A DNA stretch of 64,000 nucleotides from an uncultured Oligoflexia bacterium (GTDB lineage Bacteria; Bdellovibrionota; Bacteriovoracia; Bacteriovoracales; Bacteriovoracaceae), in NCBI GenBank assembly GCA_937120495.1, contig CAKZJW010000114.1, forward strand, positions 1-64,000, written 5' to 3'. Both the position numbers and the translations under genes were made by a program. The notes under the pieces are model-generated. The model made no database searches. It was not told the DNA's origin and was given only the letters and a program-made list of their open reading frames with translations. Positions 44,172 through 54,064 of the stretch are shown piece after piece (within the stretch, counting starts at the first letter, position 1; every line of letters starts with the position of its first letter).

Positions 44172-46172
44172 ATGGACGTTACTACTGCAACAAGAGAAGT
44201 ATTGTGGCAAATTCCAACTAGCTTCAAGGTTGGAATGTATTTATTAATGTTTGTGGCCTTTGGTATTTTTGCAAAAGGAATTATTAATAAATATAAATTT
44301 GTTACTCAAGGAAATGGTTATAAATCTCTTCTTCCTAAAGAGCTTAATTGGAAAAAATTTCTCGAAACAATTCTTTTTACAGGAAAAGTTACTCGTGATG
44401 GAAAGGTTGGTTTCTTTCATTGCCTGATCTATTATGGATTTGTAATACTTTTTATTGCAACAGAACTTGTTGCTGTTCATGCTGACACTCCACTTAAAAT
44501 ATATACAGGTACTACTTATATAATAATTTCATTTCTAGCTGACTGGGCCGGTCTTGCTGTTTTAGTTGGTCTCGCTTTAGCTTATAAAAGAAGATATATT
44601 GATAAGCCAGACTTTCTAAGTTCAACTCAACCAAATAACGAAAAATTCATGTATGCCATGATCGCAGCCTTAATTGTTTTAGGTTACGCACTTGAAGCAA
44701 TGAGACTTGTTGCTGCCGGTATGCCTTCAGGCGAAGCTATGTGGTCTCCAGTTGGATGGTTTGTTGCTTCTATTTTAAAAATGACGAATCCAAATAGTGA
44801 AGGTCTTATCACTACTTATAAAGCTGTTTGGTTTATTCACATGGCAAATACAATGGCTTTTATTGCATGTATTTCTCATACAAAATTTTTCCATATGGTT
44901 GCAGCTCCTTTAAATGCATTATTCACACCTCAAAGGCGTGGTGCCATAATGGAGCCGATGGACTTTGAAGATGAGACTGCTGAAACTTTTGGGCTAGGTA
45001 AGGCCTCTGAACTTTCTTCAAAACAAAGAATGGATATGATCTCTTGTGTTGAGTGTGGAAGGTGTACAAATGTATGTCCGGCTAATCTTGCTGGTCGTCC
45101 TCTAAATCCAAAAACAATCATTACAAAAATGAGAGATGTAACTCTTGCAAAAGATAAAGGTGATGTAGACTTTTGGGAAGAACAAGCCTTTTCTGCAGTA
45201 GAGCTTGATTCATGTACGACATGTGGTGCTTGTATGGAAGAGTGTCCAATGAATATTGAACATGTTCAATCAATCATGGGACTAAAAAGATATAAAGCAT
45301 TAACTCTTGGAGAAATTCCGCCAGAGGCAGCTACTGCTGTTAACAATATTAAAATTAATGGTAACCCTTGGGGTGTATCACAAGACGATAGATTCAAATG
45401 GTCTGAAGGAATGGATATTCCTCTAATTCAACCAGGTAAGAAGGTTGATTACTTATACTATGTTGGTTGTGCCGGGTCATACGATGCCTCTAATCAAAAA
45501 GTTGTAAAGGACACTGTTGAGCTTCTTAAAAAAGCAGGTGTTGATTTTGCTGTAATGGGTAAAACAGAAAAATGTAACGGTGATCCAATTAGACGCTTTG
45601 GAGATGAGTATTCATTCTTTGAAGTCGCTATTGAGAATATTGCCAATATGAATCAGTATGAATTTGGTAAAGTTGTTACTCACTGCCCACACTGCCTTCA
45701 TACGATTGGTAAAGAATACGCACAGTTTGATGATGGAGAATTTGAAACAATTCACCACACAGAGCTACTTGCAGACCTTCTTCGCCAAGGAAAACTACAA
45801 CCTAAAAAAGAAGTTAAAGAAGAACTTACTTTCCATGACCCATGTTATCTTGGCCGTCATCACGGTGAATACAATGCTCCAAGAGAAGTCTTAAATGCAA
45901 TTCCAGGAATTGAGTTAAAAGAAATGGAGAAGAACAAAGACAAAGCCCTATGCTGCGGAATGGGTGGTGGAAACATGTGGTACGAAGTTCACGAAGGTGA
46001 TGAGCTTGTTGAAGGAAGACTTCATCATGTTGGATCAACTAAAGTTGAGAAACTTGCAACTTCATGCTCATTTTGTATGATTAACTTTAACTCGGGTAAA
46101 GGTAATAAAACAGGAACGGAAGAGCTACAAATTGAAGATGTTGCATCAATTCTTAAAAAATCTATTGATTAG
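44172..46172 (+). CDS. Membrane-bound HdrD-like Fe-S oxidoreductase
   Basis: 666 residues. The N-terminal part (about 1-255) has five or six transmembrane helices, like the NarI/HdrE-type quinone-reacting module. Two 4Fe-4S sites follow (CVECGRCTNVCP and CTTCGACMEECP), then two CCG domains (CPHCLHTIGKEY and LCCGMGGGN). This matches the fused HdrE-HdrD proteins proposed to pass electrons from electron-transfer flavoprotein to menaquinone in fatty-acid oxidation. AGGAG lies 6 bases before the ATG at 44172; an upstream extension to 44121 has no ribosome site. The physiological partner is inferred. Confidence 0.85.
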   Translation: MDVTTATREVLWQIPTSFKVGMYLLMFVAFGIFAKGIINKYKFVTQGNGYKSLLPKELNWKKFLETILFTGKVTRDGKVGFFHCLIYYGFVILFIATELVAVHADTPLKIYTGTTYIIISFLADWAGLAVLVGLALAYKRRYIDKPDFLSSTQPNNEKFMYAMIAALIVLGYALEAMRLVAAGMPSGEAMWSPVGWFVASILKMTNPNSEGLITTYKAVWFIHMANTMAFIACISHTKFFHMVAAPLNALFTPQRRGAIMEPMDFEDETAETFGLGKASELSSKQRMDMISCVECGRCTNVCPANLAGRPLNPKTIITKMRDVTLAKDKGDVDFWEEQAFSAVELDSCTTCGACMEECPMNIEHVQSIMGLKRYKALTLGEIPPEAATAVNNIKINGNPWGVSQDDRFKWSEGMDIPLIQPGKKVDYLYYVGCAGSYDASNQKVVKDTVELLKKAGVDFAVMGKTEKCNGDPIRRFGDEYSFFEVAIENIANMNQYEFGKVVTHCPHCLHTIGKEYAQFDDGEFETIHHTELLADLLRQGKLQPKKEVKEELTFHDPCYLGRHHGEYNAPREVLNAIPGIELKEMEKNKDKALCCGMGGGNMWYEVHEGDELVEGRLHHVGSTKVEKLATSCSFCMINFNSGKGNKTGTEELQIEDVASILKKSID

Positions 46173-48093
46173 AAAAAATATTACCGGGGCCTTAATTTTA
46201 GCCTCGGTACTTTCTTATTCCTATGCGTTTTCTCAAGAAAAGAAATCTTCTACCGGTAGTGGTCTTTATTCATCTTTTCAATCATTAATAAAAATTGAAT
46301 CTGATAACTATTTCCAAAAGAAAGAAAAACTTAAAACAAATTACAGTAATCTCTCTGACCTAAAAGACTACACAAGTGTGAAGCTTGATATTGATTTTAT
46401 AAATCATATTCTTTTTCATTCACCTTCTAAGTACGCTTCCCTTGCTGCAAACGATAGATGTTCATTCTATGACCTTGTATTAGCCGGGCATATAAAAGAT
46501 TCAGAGGGATCGATTAAACACTTTATCCTCGAATACGAAACAAGAAAAGGAAGGCAAAAGCTCGCAATCGTTTCAAAACCAATTTTTATGGACAAGGTTG
46601 CTTTTAAGCAATGCCCGAAGATTAAAACTTTTTCAAAATATTTCAACACTAAAAATGTAAAAAAAACACTTGCTACAATGAACCTTAAGGTTCCCTCAAA
46701 TATGGATCAATGTTTTCAAATTCATAAAGACTTCATCCAGGATCACAAAACACCCTATCTATGTAAGGTGTATGAACAAGTTGAACAAATAAAACCTCTT
46801 GAAAGAAAAATTAAATCAACACCGCGCTCTAACTACAAACGCCTTACAAAGCTTAAAACAGACTTAAGAACGGCTAGAAATTACAAAAAGAGTCTAAACG
46901 CAAACTCATATGACTACCTTAGAAATCTTTGTATCAATATAGAGAAGCCCAAAAGGTTCTGTAGAGATTTTTTTGATATTAGTTACTGGAAACAAATTTC
47001 TCAAGGTTTAAAAAAACCTGCTCCTATAGAAAATTTTTGCAAAGAACTTCTAAAAAAATCAAAGCTGTCAAAACGAGATATTAAAAACTGTGCTAGAAGC
47101 TTAAGCCTAAACAAAGAGCAGTGTCATTATTTAAATAAATACTCAAACTCAATCACACCAAAACCCAACTGCAGCGAAATTTCGAGGGCCTTAAATTTTT
47201 CATCACTTAAATCTCAATATAACGATTGCACCGGTCAAGTTGCAAATGAAGCCCTTGTTAATATATCAAGAGTTACTGCACACTTTGAATCAACTCCAAT
47301 TAAAGAAGGATCAAGCTGTCAAACACTAGTTGCCAATCAATTTTTAAAAATGAACCTCGATATAAATGATGGAAAGTATTGGGGAAATAGTCTGTGTTAT
47401 ATGGATAAAATTAACCGTAAATTAGTTTGCGAGCCTGTTTTGTACGGTGATGATCCAAACTCTGAGTATTCAATATCTAAGGTTGTAACTAAGTTTATGT
47501 CGAGAACAAGAGGCTTATCGCGAGACCAAAGCTGTAAACTCATAACGAAAAGCCAGTACAAACCAAGCCTGCTTCAGTACAAATCTGGCTGTTGGATTAT
47601 CCTTGACGACAAAAACTGTTTTGCCTCGTCTTGTAAGTTTAAGATCTTAAATAACCAAGAGGCAGTTACTCATTTAAAGTCAAAGACAAAGTTAATTTTC
47701 CCATACTTTGCTGATCGATTTACAGTGCAAAGTTTAACTCAAGAAAAATTTATTAGAGATTTTTATAAAAAGAAAAATCAAAAGATCATCAACGTTAGTT
47801 TTTTAAAAAATGTTTTTAAAAACAAAAAGAACGCTATAATTCATGGGATTGGATGTAGAGAAGATCTACTACCAACCTTTTTTCAAAAAAGAACATTAAG
47901 CCAATGTACTCCTCTTCCTTTTATTGTTGATGGCTTTATACAAAAAGATGGTTCATTATCTCTAATAACACGAACAGCTTATGACGATCTCCATGCACCA
48001 AGAATTACTCCTTGGAGTTATATATTTAGTGCAGTGAAGGCTTACCAAGCACATAGTCCTATGAATCTTTGGGGGTTATATGCACTCTATTAG
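46138..48093 (+). CDS. Secreted Cys-rich protein of unknown function
   Basis: 651 residues if it starts at the ATG at 46138; a TTG at 46132 or 46165 is also possible. It overlaps the end of the Fe-S oxidoreductase gene by 35 bases. The signal peptide is ITGALILASVLSYSYAFSQ. The mature protein is basic and has more than twenty Cys spread along it (NDRCSF, KQCPK, DQCFQI, RFCRDFF, NCARS, NDCTGQ, GCRED). That suggests many disulfides and a stable extracellular fold. No family recognised. First of three overlapping secreted-protein genes. Confidence 0.65.
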   Translation: MLHQFLKNLLIRKNITGALILASVLSYSYAFSQEKKSSTGSGLYSSFQSLIKIESDNYFQKKEKLKTNYSNLSDLKDYTSVKLDIDFINHILFHSPSKYASLAANDRCSFYDLVLAGHIKDSEGSIKHFILEYETRKGRQKLAIVSKPIFMDKVAFKQCPKIKTFSKYFNTKNVKKTLATMNLKVPSNMDQCFQIHKDFIQDHKTPYLCKVYEQVEQIKPLERKIKSTPRSNYKRLTKLKTDLRTARNYKKSLNANSYDYLRNLCINIEKPKRFCRDFFDISYWKQISQGLKKPAPIENFCKELLKKSKLSKRDIKNCARSLSLNKEQCHYLNKYSNSITPKPNCSEISRALNFSSLKSQYNDCTGQVANEALVNISRVTAHFESTPIKEGSSCQTLVANQFLKMNLDINDGKYWGNSLCYMDKINRKLVCEPVLYGDDPNSEYSISKVVTKFMSRTRGLSRDQSCKLITKSQYKPSLLQYKSGCWIILDDKNCFASSCKFKILNNQEAVTHLKSKTKLIFPYFADRFTVQSLTQEKFIRDFYKKKNQKIINVSFLKNVFKNKKNAIIHGIGCREDLLPTFFQKRTLSQCTPLPFIVDGFIQKDGSLSLITRTAYDDLHAPRITPWSYIFSAVKAYQAHSPMNLWGLYALY

Positions 48094-49114
48094 AATTATT
48101 ATTATTTCTCTTTTTTCTCTCTCTATCTATGCGAAGACATTGCCAGAAATACAGACAAAACAGTCTTTAAATAATATTCGATTTTTATCAAACGATGGAA
48201 AGTTTACATATTTTCAACAAAACGGAAAATTATATTTATCTACAAATTACTCAAGCGCTGAAATTCTAGAAAAAGAAAATTCAAGTTATTTTCTTCTTTC
48301 TGGTTCAGAATCTAGAAAAAAAATTATTATTGAAGAAATTCCTAATTTTCATAGAGAATTAAATTATAGAAAAAAGAACATTATCTATACAATGGATTTT
48401 GGAAAAACAACTCCCATCAAAGTAACTGAAGGGACATTTCTATCTTTAAACCTACAAGATTCATGGCTTAATAGCTATGATCCACAAGAGAAAGCGATTG
48501 AAGCGAAGAATCTGAATAATTCAAAAACTGTTTCAGTAAAATTAAAAAATAAATTAAATCCATATTTTATCCCTCAGGCTCTAATGCGAACTCAGGACAC
48601 CATTTTCTATACCGATATTAATGACAATGGCTTTATGGGCTTATTAATGTATTCATTTTATGACAAAAAGTTCACTTCAGTTTACAAGTCAAAATTTAAA
48701 GCGATGAATCTAAAGTTTTGCCAATCTGGAGACAATCTCTATGTTGGTGAATTTAGCTACAATGGGATAAGTAATGGCAGTGCAATTTTTAAAATTCCAT
48801 TTTTTAACAATCCTGGTTTTAGCAATATAGAACAGATTTATTCTAGCGATCTCAATGATATCGGAAACCTCTTATGTTCCAAGCAAAGTTTATATTTTAT
48901 AAAAACACTATCTGAGGACAAACAGCTAAATACTAAAAAATCTGAAGTTGCCCGACTTGATTTGAAGTCAAAAAAGATCACGATCATTACAGATTTAAAC
49001 TACGTCACAAATATTATAAACATGGATGGAAACATTCTAATCCCCTTCAGAGACAAATATTACGTCGCTGAAGGAAAGAGCAAGCTAAACGATGATAAAC
49101 TTAATAATAATTAG
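48080..49114 (+). CDS. Exported protein, possible beta-propeller
   Basis: 344 residues with a signal peptide (IRIIIISLFSLSIYA). The mature protein is beta-rich, with recurring strand pairs of the type FLSNDGKFTYFQQNGKLYLS and FYTDINDNGFMGLLMYSF, and could be a TolB- or WD-like propeller, but no diagnostic repeat is certain. It overlaps the preceding gene by 14 bases and the next by 23, so all three are translated as one unit. Confidence 0.6.
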   Translation: MHSIRIIIISLFSLSIYAKTLPEIQTKQSLNNIRFLSNDGKFTYFQQNGKLYLSTNYSSAEILEKENSSYFLLSGSESRKKIIIEEIPNFHRELNYRKKNIIYTMDFGKTTPIKVTEGTFLSLNLQDSWLNSYDPQEKAIEAKNLNNSKTVSVKLKNKLNPYFIPQALMRTQDTIFYTDINDNGFMGLLMYSFYDKKFTSVYKSKFKAMNLKFCQSGDNLYVGEFSYNGISNGSAIFKIPFFNNPGFSNIEQIYSSDLNDIGNLLCSKQSLYFIKTLSEDKQLNTKKSEVARLDLKSKKITIITDLNYVTNIINMDGNILIPFRDKYYVAEGKSKLNDDKLNNN

Positions 49115-49940
49115 TTTTTCAACATTTTTATTCTCAACGAGTTTACAAGCTACGGATCTTGCAAGTTTAAAGATTACATCTACAGCTGTTCCCTATGAGA
49201 TGGAACTGATGTTTAATCATCTTAAAGAACAAACAATATCAAGAGAACAAAAAGAAAAACTTTTAGCTGACCTTGAAGTTATAAACGATGACTTATCTGC
49301 AATTGGAACAAAAGCTAATATGTTTCTCATGAAGTCAGAGATTTTAAAGGGAATACTAACTAATCAATACTTAAAAAAAGAAGCCAGAGTACAAGTATCA
49401 AGCTCAACAGTGGATTCAATACAGAAAAAGGTTCAATCTAACAAAGTTATTTATTCAAATTTTTCAGCATGGATTATAAAATCAATACTCAATGATCTAT
49501 CAGAGTATTCAAAAAATAATTTTTTAAACAAATACGAAAATGTTTCGCGATCAAATAGCAAAGATACAATTAAAGCGAAGAAACTTAAAAAACTTTTAAA
49601 ATACACAAGCTCTCTCATCAATTCTTTTTTAAGAAAATCTCCCGAGGAATTTAATCATCTTGTTACAAATATCACTTTGGATACAATTTCAAGACTCGCT
49701 CTTAAAAGCTACTACTTTAAAGCTCTTCATCCCCACCAAAATATTGGAGCCCAACCTTTATTTCAAATACCAACACTTAAAAAATCTCCTCCCACTTCAA
49801 GCCCAGAGACTCCACAAGATTCAATTGAACGTGACTCTTTCAAGCAAAAAGTTGAGGCCCAAAAAGAGATTCAAAAGATCAATTCACCGGATATGAGCCC
49901 AGCAAGTAAATCAATTGATCAAATTAATACAGAACAATAA
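49092..49940 (+). CDS. Exported helical protein of unknown function
   Basis: 282 residues with a signal peptide (LIIISFSTFLFSTSLQA). The mature part is helical and charged, with likely coiled-coil segments (EQKEKLLADLEVINDDLSAI; AKKLKKLLKYTSSL), and it ends in a low-complexity Ser/Pro/Gln tail. No family recognised. Last of the three overlapping secreted-protein genes. Confidence 0.6.
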   Translation: MINLIIISFSTFLFSTSLQATDLASLKITSTAVPYEMELMFNHLKEQTISREQKEKLLADLEVINDDLSAIGTKANMFLMKSEILKGILTNQYLKKEARVQVSSSTVDSIQKKVQSNKVIYSNFSAWIIKSILNDLSEYSKNNFLNKYENVSRSNSKDTIKAKKLKKLLKYTSSLINSFLRKSPEEFNHLVTNITLDTISRLALKSYYFKALHPHQNIGAQPLFQIPTLKKSPPTSSPETPQDSIERDSFKQKVEAQKEIQKINSPDMSPASKSIDQINTEQ

Positions 49941-50031
49941 GAAATCAACAACTTGACGCAAGTCAAAAACTTAACAAGAACTACCTTTTTTGATACATAT
50001 TAGTGCTAATTCACCCATTTAAGGAATACTA

Positions 50032-51345
50032 ATGGCACTTTCTAAAAAGCCTTACAAAGGTTGTCGTGACTTTCACCCAATTCAAATGAGAGTCAGAGAT
50101 TATATTTTCAGCAAAATGAGAACAACTGCAGAGCAGTTTGCTTTTGAGGCATATGATGGCCCCCTTCTTGAAGAAGTAGATCTATATTTGGCAAAATCTG
50201 GAGAAGAACTAATAAACGATCAAATTTATTCTTTTACCGATCGCGGAGAAAGAAAAGTCGCTATTAGACCAGAGATGACTCCAACAGTTGCTAGAATGGT
50301 TGCTGGAGTTCACCGAGAAACAAGCAAACCAATACGTTGGTATTCAATTCCCAATCTTATGAGGTACGAAAGGCCACAAAGAGGAAGACTTAGAGAGCAT
50401 TGGCAATTTAATGCAGACATCTTTGGAGCCACAGAACATCTTGGGGAGATAGAAGTATTATCACTTATGGATCAACTGATGAAGTCATTTGGTGCCAACA
50501 CTCAGATGTATGGAATTTTATTAAATGACAGACGTGTTGTTGATTGTATATTTAAAGACCTTCTTGCCCTTACAAAAGAACAATCATACAAACTTTATAA
50601 AGTTATAGATAAAGCAAAAAAAGTTAATGCAGAAGCTTTAGATAAAATGATTGCGGACGTAATTGATGATGAACAAAAAAGAGAACACTTTAAATCATAT
50701 TTAAATTTAAATTCATTTGATGAACTATCTTCATTTTTAGAAAGTCACGGTTTAACAGAGTCTGCTCAAAGCTTTGTAGAGTTCGTCTCAAAGGTGAAAG
50801 ATCTTCCTATTTATGAATCTCTTCAATACGATCCAACAATTGTTCGAGGACTAGATTACTACACAGGTATTGTCTTTGAAGTATTTGATAAGCATCCAGA
50901 TAATAGACGTGCTATCGCTGGTGGCGGAGCCTATGCAAACCTTCTTCAAATCTTTAACGAACAACCACTAGCTGGAATTGGTTTTGGATTAGGAGATGTG
51001 ACACTAAAAGACTTTTTAGAAACTCATAAACTACTACCCGACTTCACACATGCTACAAATGATTTATTCATCGCATACTTCGATGATAATTGTGAGTCTT
51101 CAGCCTTTAAGCTTGCAAGCTCTCTTCGAGCAGAGTCTATGAAAGTTGAATTGAACTTAGGTATAATAAAATTTAACAAGGTCTTTAAGCTTGCCCAAGC
51201 AAAGGGTCATAAATATGTAGCAATTTTTGGATCTAATGAGCTTGAAAAAGGCGTTGTCCAAATTAAAAACCTCGAAACTCGAGATGGGACAGAGATTAAT
51301 TTAACGAACACAAAAGAAATAAAAAAATATATTAAGGGTAATTAA
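50032..51345 (+). CDS. hisS: Histidyl-tRNA synthetase
   Basis: 437 residues, a class II enzyme that charges tRNA-His. Motif 1 is near the start, motif 2 is RYERPQRGRLREHWQFNADIFG (about 118-139), and the histidine-specific loop GLDYYTGIVFEVF follows near 283. Motif 3 is GIGFGLGDVTL, and the anticodon-binding domain is C-terminal (about 345-437). AAGGAA lies before the ATG. It is followed 2 bases later by valS. Confidence 0.96.
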   Translation: MALSKKPYKGCRDFHPIQMRVRDYIFSKMRTTAEQFAFEAYDGPLLEEVDLYLAKSGEELINDQIYSFTDRGERKVAIRPEMTPTVARMVAGVHRETSKPIRWYSIPNLMRYERPQRGRLREHWQFNADIFGATEHLGEIEVLSLMDQLMKSFGANTQMYGILLNDRRVVDCIFKDLLALTKEQSYKLYKVIDKAKKVNAEALDKMIADVIDDEQKREHFKSYLNLNSFDELSSFLESHGLTESAQSFVEFVSKVKDLPIYESLQYDPTIVRGLDYYTGIVFEVFDKHPDNRRAIAGGGAYANLLQIFNEQPLAGIGFGLGDVTLKDFLETHKLLPDFTHATNDLFIAYFDDNCESSAFKLASSLRAESMKVELNLGIIKFNKVFKLAQAKGHKYVAIFGSNELEKGVVQIKNLETRDGTEINLTNTKEIKKYIKGN

Positions 51346-51347
51346 AA

Positions 51348-54014
51348 ATGAACGAAACGAACGAACTACCAAAAACATATGACCCAAGTGGTATTGAAGA
51401 TAAATGGTATAAGACCTGGGAAGAGTCTAAGTCTTTCAAGCCTGTTGCAAATAAGGATAAGGGTACTTACACAATACTTATGCCACCTCCAAATGTAACC
51501 GGTAGGCTACATATGGGACATGCTCTTGATCATACAGTACAAGATGTCATCATCCGCTTTAAAAGAATGCAGGGCTTTGAGACTCTTTGGGTTCCAGGAC
51601 AAGATCATGCAGGAATTGCAACTCAAGCGAAAGTAGAAGAAAAAATCTTCAAAGAGGAAGGTAAGACAAAACACGACCTTGGACGTGAAGAGTTCTTAAA
51701 AAGAGTTTGGGATTGGAAAGAAGAATATGGTGGACATATCCTTGAACAATTTAAAAAACTTGGAAATAGTTGTGACTGGGATTATTTTACTTTCACAATG
51801 GATGAAGGTCCTTCGAAAGCTGTTAAGAAATTTTTTGTTGATATGTATAATGAAGGTTTAATTTACCAAGATAACTATATTATTAACTGGGATCCAAAGC
51901 TTCAGTCAGCAATTAGTGATGCCGAAGTTGATCACAAAGAAGTTGCTGGAAAATTTTATCATATCCATTACAAAGTTAAGGATAGCAATGCAGTTCTAGA
52001 AGTAGCGACGACTAGACCAGAAACTTTATTTGGTGATACTGCTGTGGCTGTTAATCCTAATGATGACCGTTTTGAGCATCTTATTGGGAAAAAAGCTATT
52101 ATTCCAATTTGTAATAGAGAGGTAACAATAGTAGCTGATGAACATGTCGATATGGAAAAAGGAACTGGTTGTTTAAAAGTTACTCCTGGTCACGATTTTA
52201 ACGATTATGAAATTGGAAAAAGACATAAATTAGAAATCATTAATTTAATTAACTCTGACGGTACATATAATGATAATGCAAAACCTGTTGAAGGTTTAAA
52301 TTCGAAAGCAGCTCGTAAGAAGACAGTTGAACTTTTAGAAGAAGCTGGTCAACTTGTAAAAGTCGAAGACCACACTCAACAAGTTGGTCATTCTCAAAGA
52401 TCTGGTGAAATTGTAGAGCCAATGGTTTCAAAACAATGGTTTTTAAATACACAAAAGATGGCGGAAATATCGGTTAAAGAAGTTGAAAATGAAAAGATGA
52501 GCTTTTTCCCTAAGGGATGGGAAAACACTTATTATTCATATCAAAAGAATCCAAGGCCTTGGTGTATTTCAAGACAACTTTGGTGGGGACATCAAATCCC
52601 AGTCTATGAATGTTCATCTTGTAGCCACCAATGGGCAAGTGAGCAGGATGCAGACTCATGTCCGAAGTGTGAATCGAAAGAAGTGAAACAAGATCAAGAT
52701 GTTCTAGATACATGGTTCTCTTCAGGACTATTTCCACTAAGTACACTTGGTTGGCCAGACGAACAAGCAATGCAAGAGAAGGGCTTTGATAAGTTCTACC
52801 CTACAGACACTTTAGTTACGGCTTTTGATATCATTTTCTTTTGGGTAGCAAGAATGATGATGATGTCAAACAAGGTTACTAACAAGTCACCATTTGAGCA
52901 TGTATATATTCACGCAATAGTTAGAGATAAAGATGGCGTAAAGATGAGTAAATCTTTGGGTAATGTTATTGACCCTCTAGATATTATTCAGCAATACGGC
53001 TGTGATGCCCTTAGATTTACACTTGCTGTAAGCTCCGGATACAACAGAAATATCAACCTTGATACAGAGAAAATTGAAGGCTATAGAAACTTTATTAATA
53101 AAATTTGGAACGCATTTAGATTTATTTCTCCAAACTTAGAGAATGCGAATGACAAAGGTTTTGAAATAGCAGACCTTCATCATCACGAAAAATGGATTCT
53201 TAGCGAGCTAAATGATGTGACGAAAAAAGTAACTCATTCTCTTGAAGAGTACCGTTTTGATGATGCTTGTAACCAAATCTACGCATTTGTTTACGATAAA
53301 TTCTGTTCTTGGTTTATAGAACTTTCAAAAGGGATACTCAGCTCTGAAAATGAAAACTTAAAAACTCAAAGGGCAAATGTTTTTAAATACTGCTTCAAGC
53401 ATATTATGAAACTCATTCACCCTATTACTCCATTTATTTCTGAAGAGATTTGGACATATTTAAAAACAGAAGACGAAAGTTTATTAATCTCTCAAGAGTA
53501 CCCTATGTACAAAGAAGAATTCTGTTTTAATGATGACGTTTATAATATGGAAAAATTTATCGAAATCATTACAAGTGTTAGAAACTTACGTAACTCAGTT
53601 AACGTAAAGCCAAAAGAAGAGATTGATATTCGACTTTTTACTGACGACGAAGTTCTTGCGAGATATCTTTTCAAAAGTCGTGGTTATCTAAAAGAGCTTG
53701 CAAATGTTAAAGCCGGAAAGATAAAAGATAAGTCGGTTGAACGCCCAGAGAAATCAATCATGCGAGCAACTGCTCACACTGAAATTTTTGTTCCACTTGA
53801 AGGAATAATAGATATCGAAAATTACGTTCAAAAATTAGGTAATGATCTTAAAAAAGCAGAAAAAGAATTTGAGAAAGTTGAAAAGAAGCTTAAGAATCCA
53901 AAGTTTATAGAAAATGCTCCTGATAATGTTATTGCAGAAGTAAAAGAAAAAGCTTCAGGGTTTGAAGAGCAAGTTAAATCGATTCAAAATAGCTTAACCA
54001 TGTTTGAAAGTTAA
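51348..54014 (+). CDS. valS: Valyl-tRNA synthetase
   Basis: 888 residues, a class I enzyme. The HIGH motif reads HMGH (55-58, in TGRLHMGHALDHT) and the KMSKS motif is in GVKMSKSLGNVIDP near residue 534. The CP1 editing domain has ATTRPETLFGDTAV. A zinc ribbon (CSSCSHQW ... CPKC) lies before DTWFSSGLFP. The C-terminal coiled coil (about 820-888) is the usual ValRS arm. It is co-transcribed with hisS and followed by a terminator. Confidence 0.97.
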   Translation: MNETNELPKTYDPSGIEDKWYKTWEESKSFKPVANKDKGTYTILMPPPNVTGRLHMGHALDHTVQDVIIRFKRMQGFETLWVPGQDHAGIATQAKVEEKIFKEEGKTKHDLGREEFLKRVWDWKEEYGGHILEQFKKLGNSCDWDYFTFTMDEGPSKAVKKFFVDMYNEGLIYQDNYIINWDPKLQSAISDAEVDHKEVAGKFYHIHYKVKDSNAVLEVATTRPETLFGDTAVAVNPNDDRFEHLIGKKAIIPICNREVTIVADEHVDMEKGTGCLKVTPGHDFNDYEIGKRHKLEIINLINSDGTYNDNAKPVEGLNSKAARKKTVELLEEAGQLVKVEDHTQQVGHSQRSGEIVEPMVSKQWFLNTQKMAEISVKEVENEKMSFFPKGWENTYYSYQKNPRPWCISRQLWWGHQIPVYECSSCSHQWASEQDADSCPKCESKEVKQDQDVLDTWFSSGLFPLSTLGWPDEQAMQEKGFDKFYPTDTLVTAFDIIFFWVARMMMMSNKVTNKSPFEHVYIHAIVRDKDGVKMSKSLGNVIDPLDIIQQYGCDALRFTLAVSSGYNRNINLDTEKIEGYRNFINKIWNAFRFISPNLENANDKGFEIADLHHHEKWILSELNDVTKKVTHSLEEYRFDDACNQIYAFVYDKFCSWFIELSKGILSSENENLKTQRANVFKYCFKHIMKLIHPITPFISEEIWTYLKTEDESLLISQEYPMYKEEFCFNDDVYNMEKFIEIITSVRNLRNSVNVKPKEEIDIRLFTDDEVLARYLFKSRGYLKELANVKAGKIKDKSVERPEKSIMRATAHTEIFVPLEGIIDIENYVQKLGNDLKKAEKEFEKVEKKLKNPKFIENAPDNVIAEVKEKASGFEEQVKSIQNSLTMFES

Positions 54015-54035
54015 AAGTATAATTTAATATGTTCT

Positions 54036-54064
54036 AAAGGCCGATACTATTCGGCCTTTTTTTA
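54036..54064 (+). terminator. Rho-independent terminator after valS
   Basis: AAAGGCCGA (54036-54044), a 6-base loop, TCGGCCTTT (54051-54059), then T to 54063. The stem is nearly symmetric, so it may also end the convergent gene at 54062. Confidence 0.9.

Noticed and set aside
49660..49896. 78-codon alternative frame inside the third secreted-protein gene
   Set aside because: It is a frame shadow of the longer gene, which has a signal peptide and coupled start.
49953..49966. TTGAC-GCAA-GTCAA hairpin before hisS as a regulatory RNA (T-box or attenuator)
   Set aside because: There is no T-box sequence, no antiterminator pair and no T run after it. The short palindrome alone does not support regulation.
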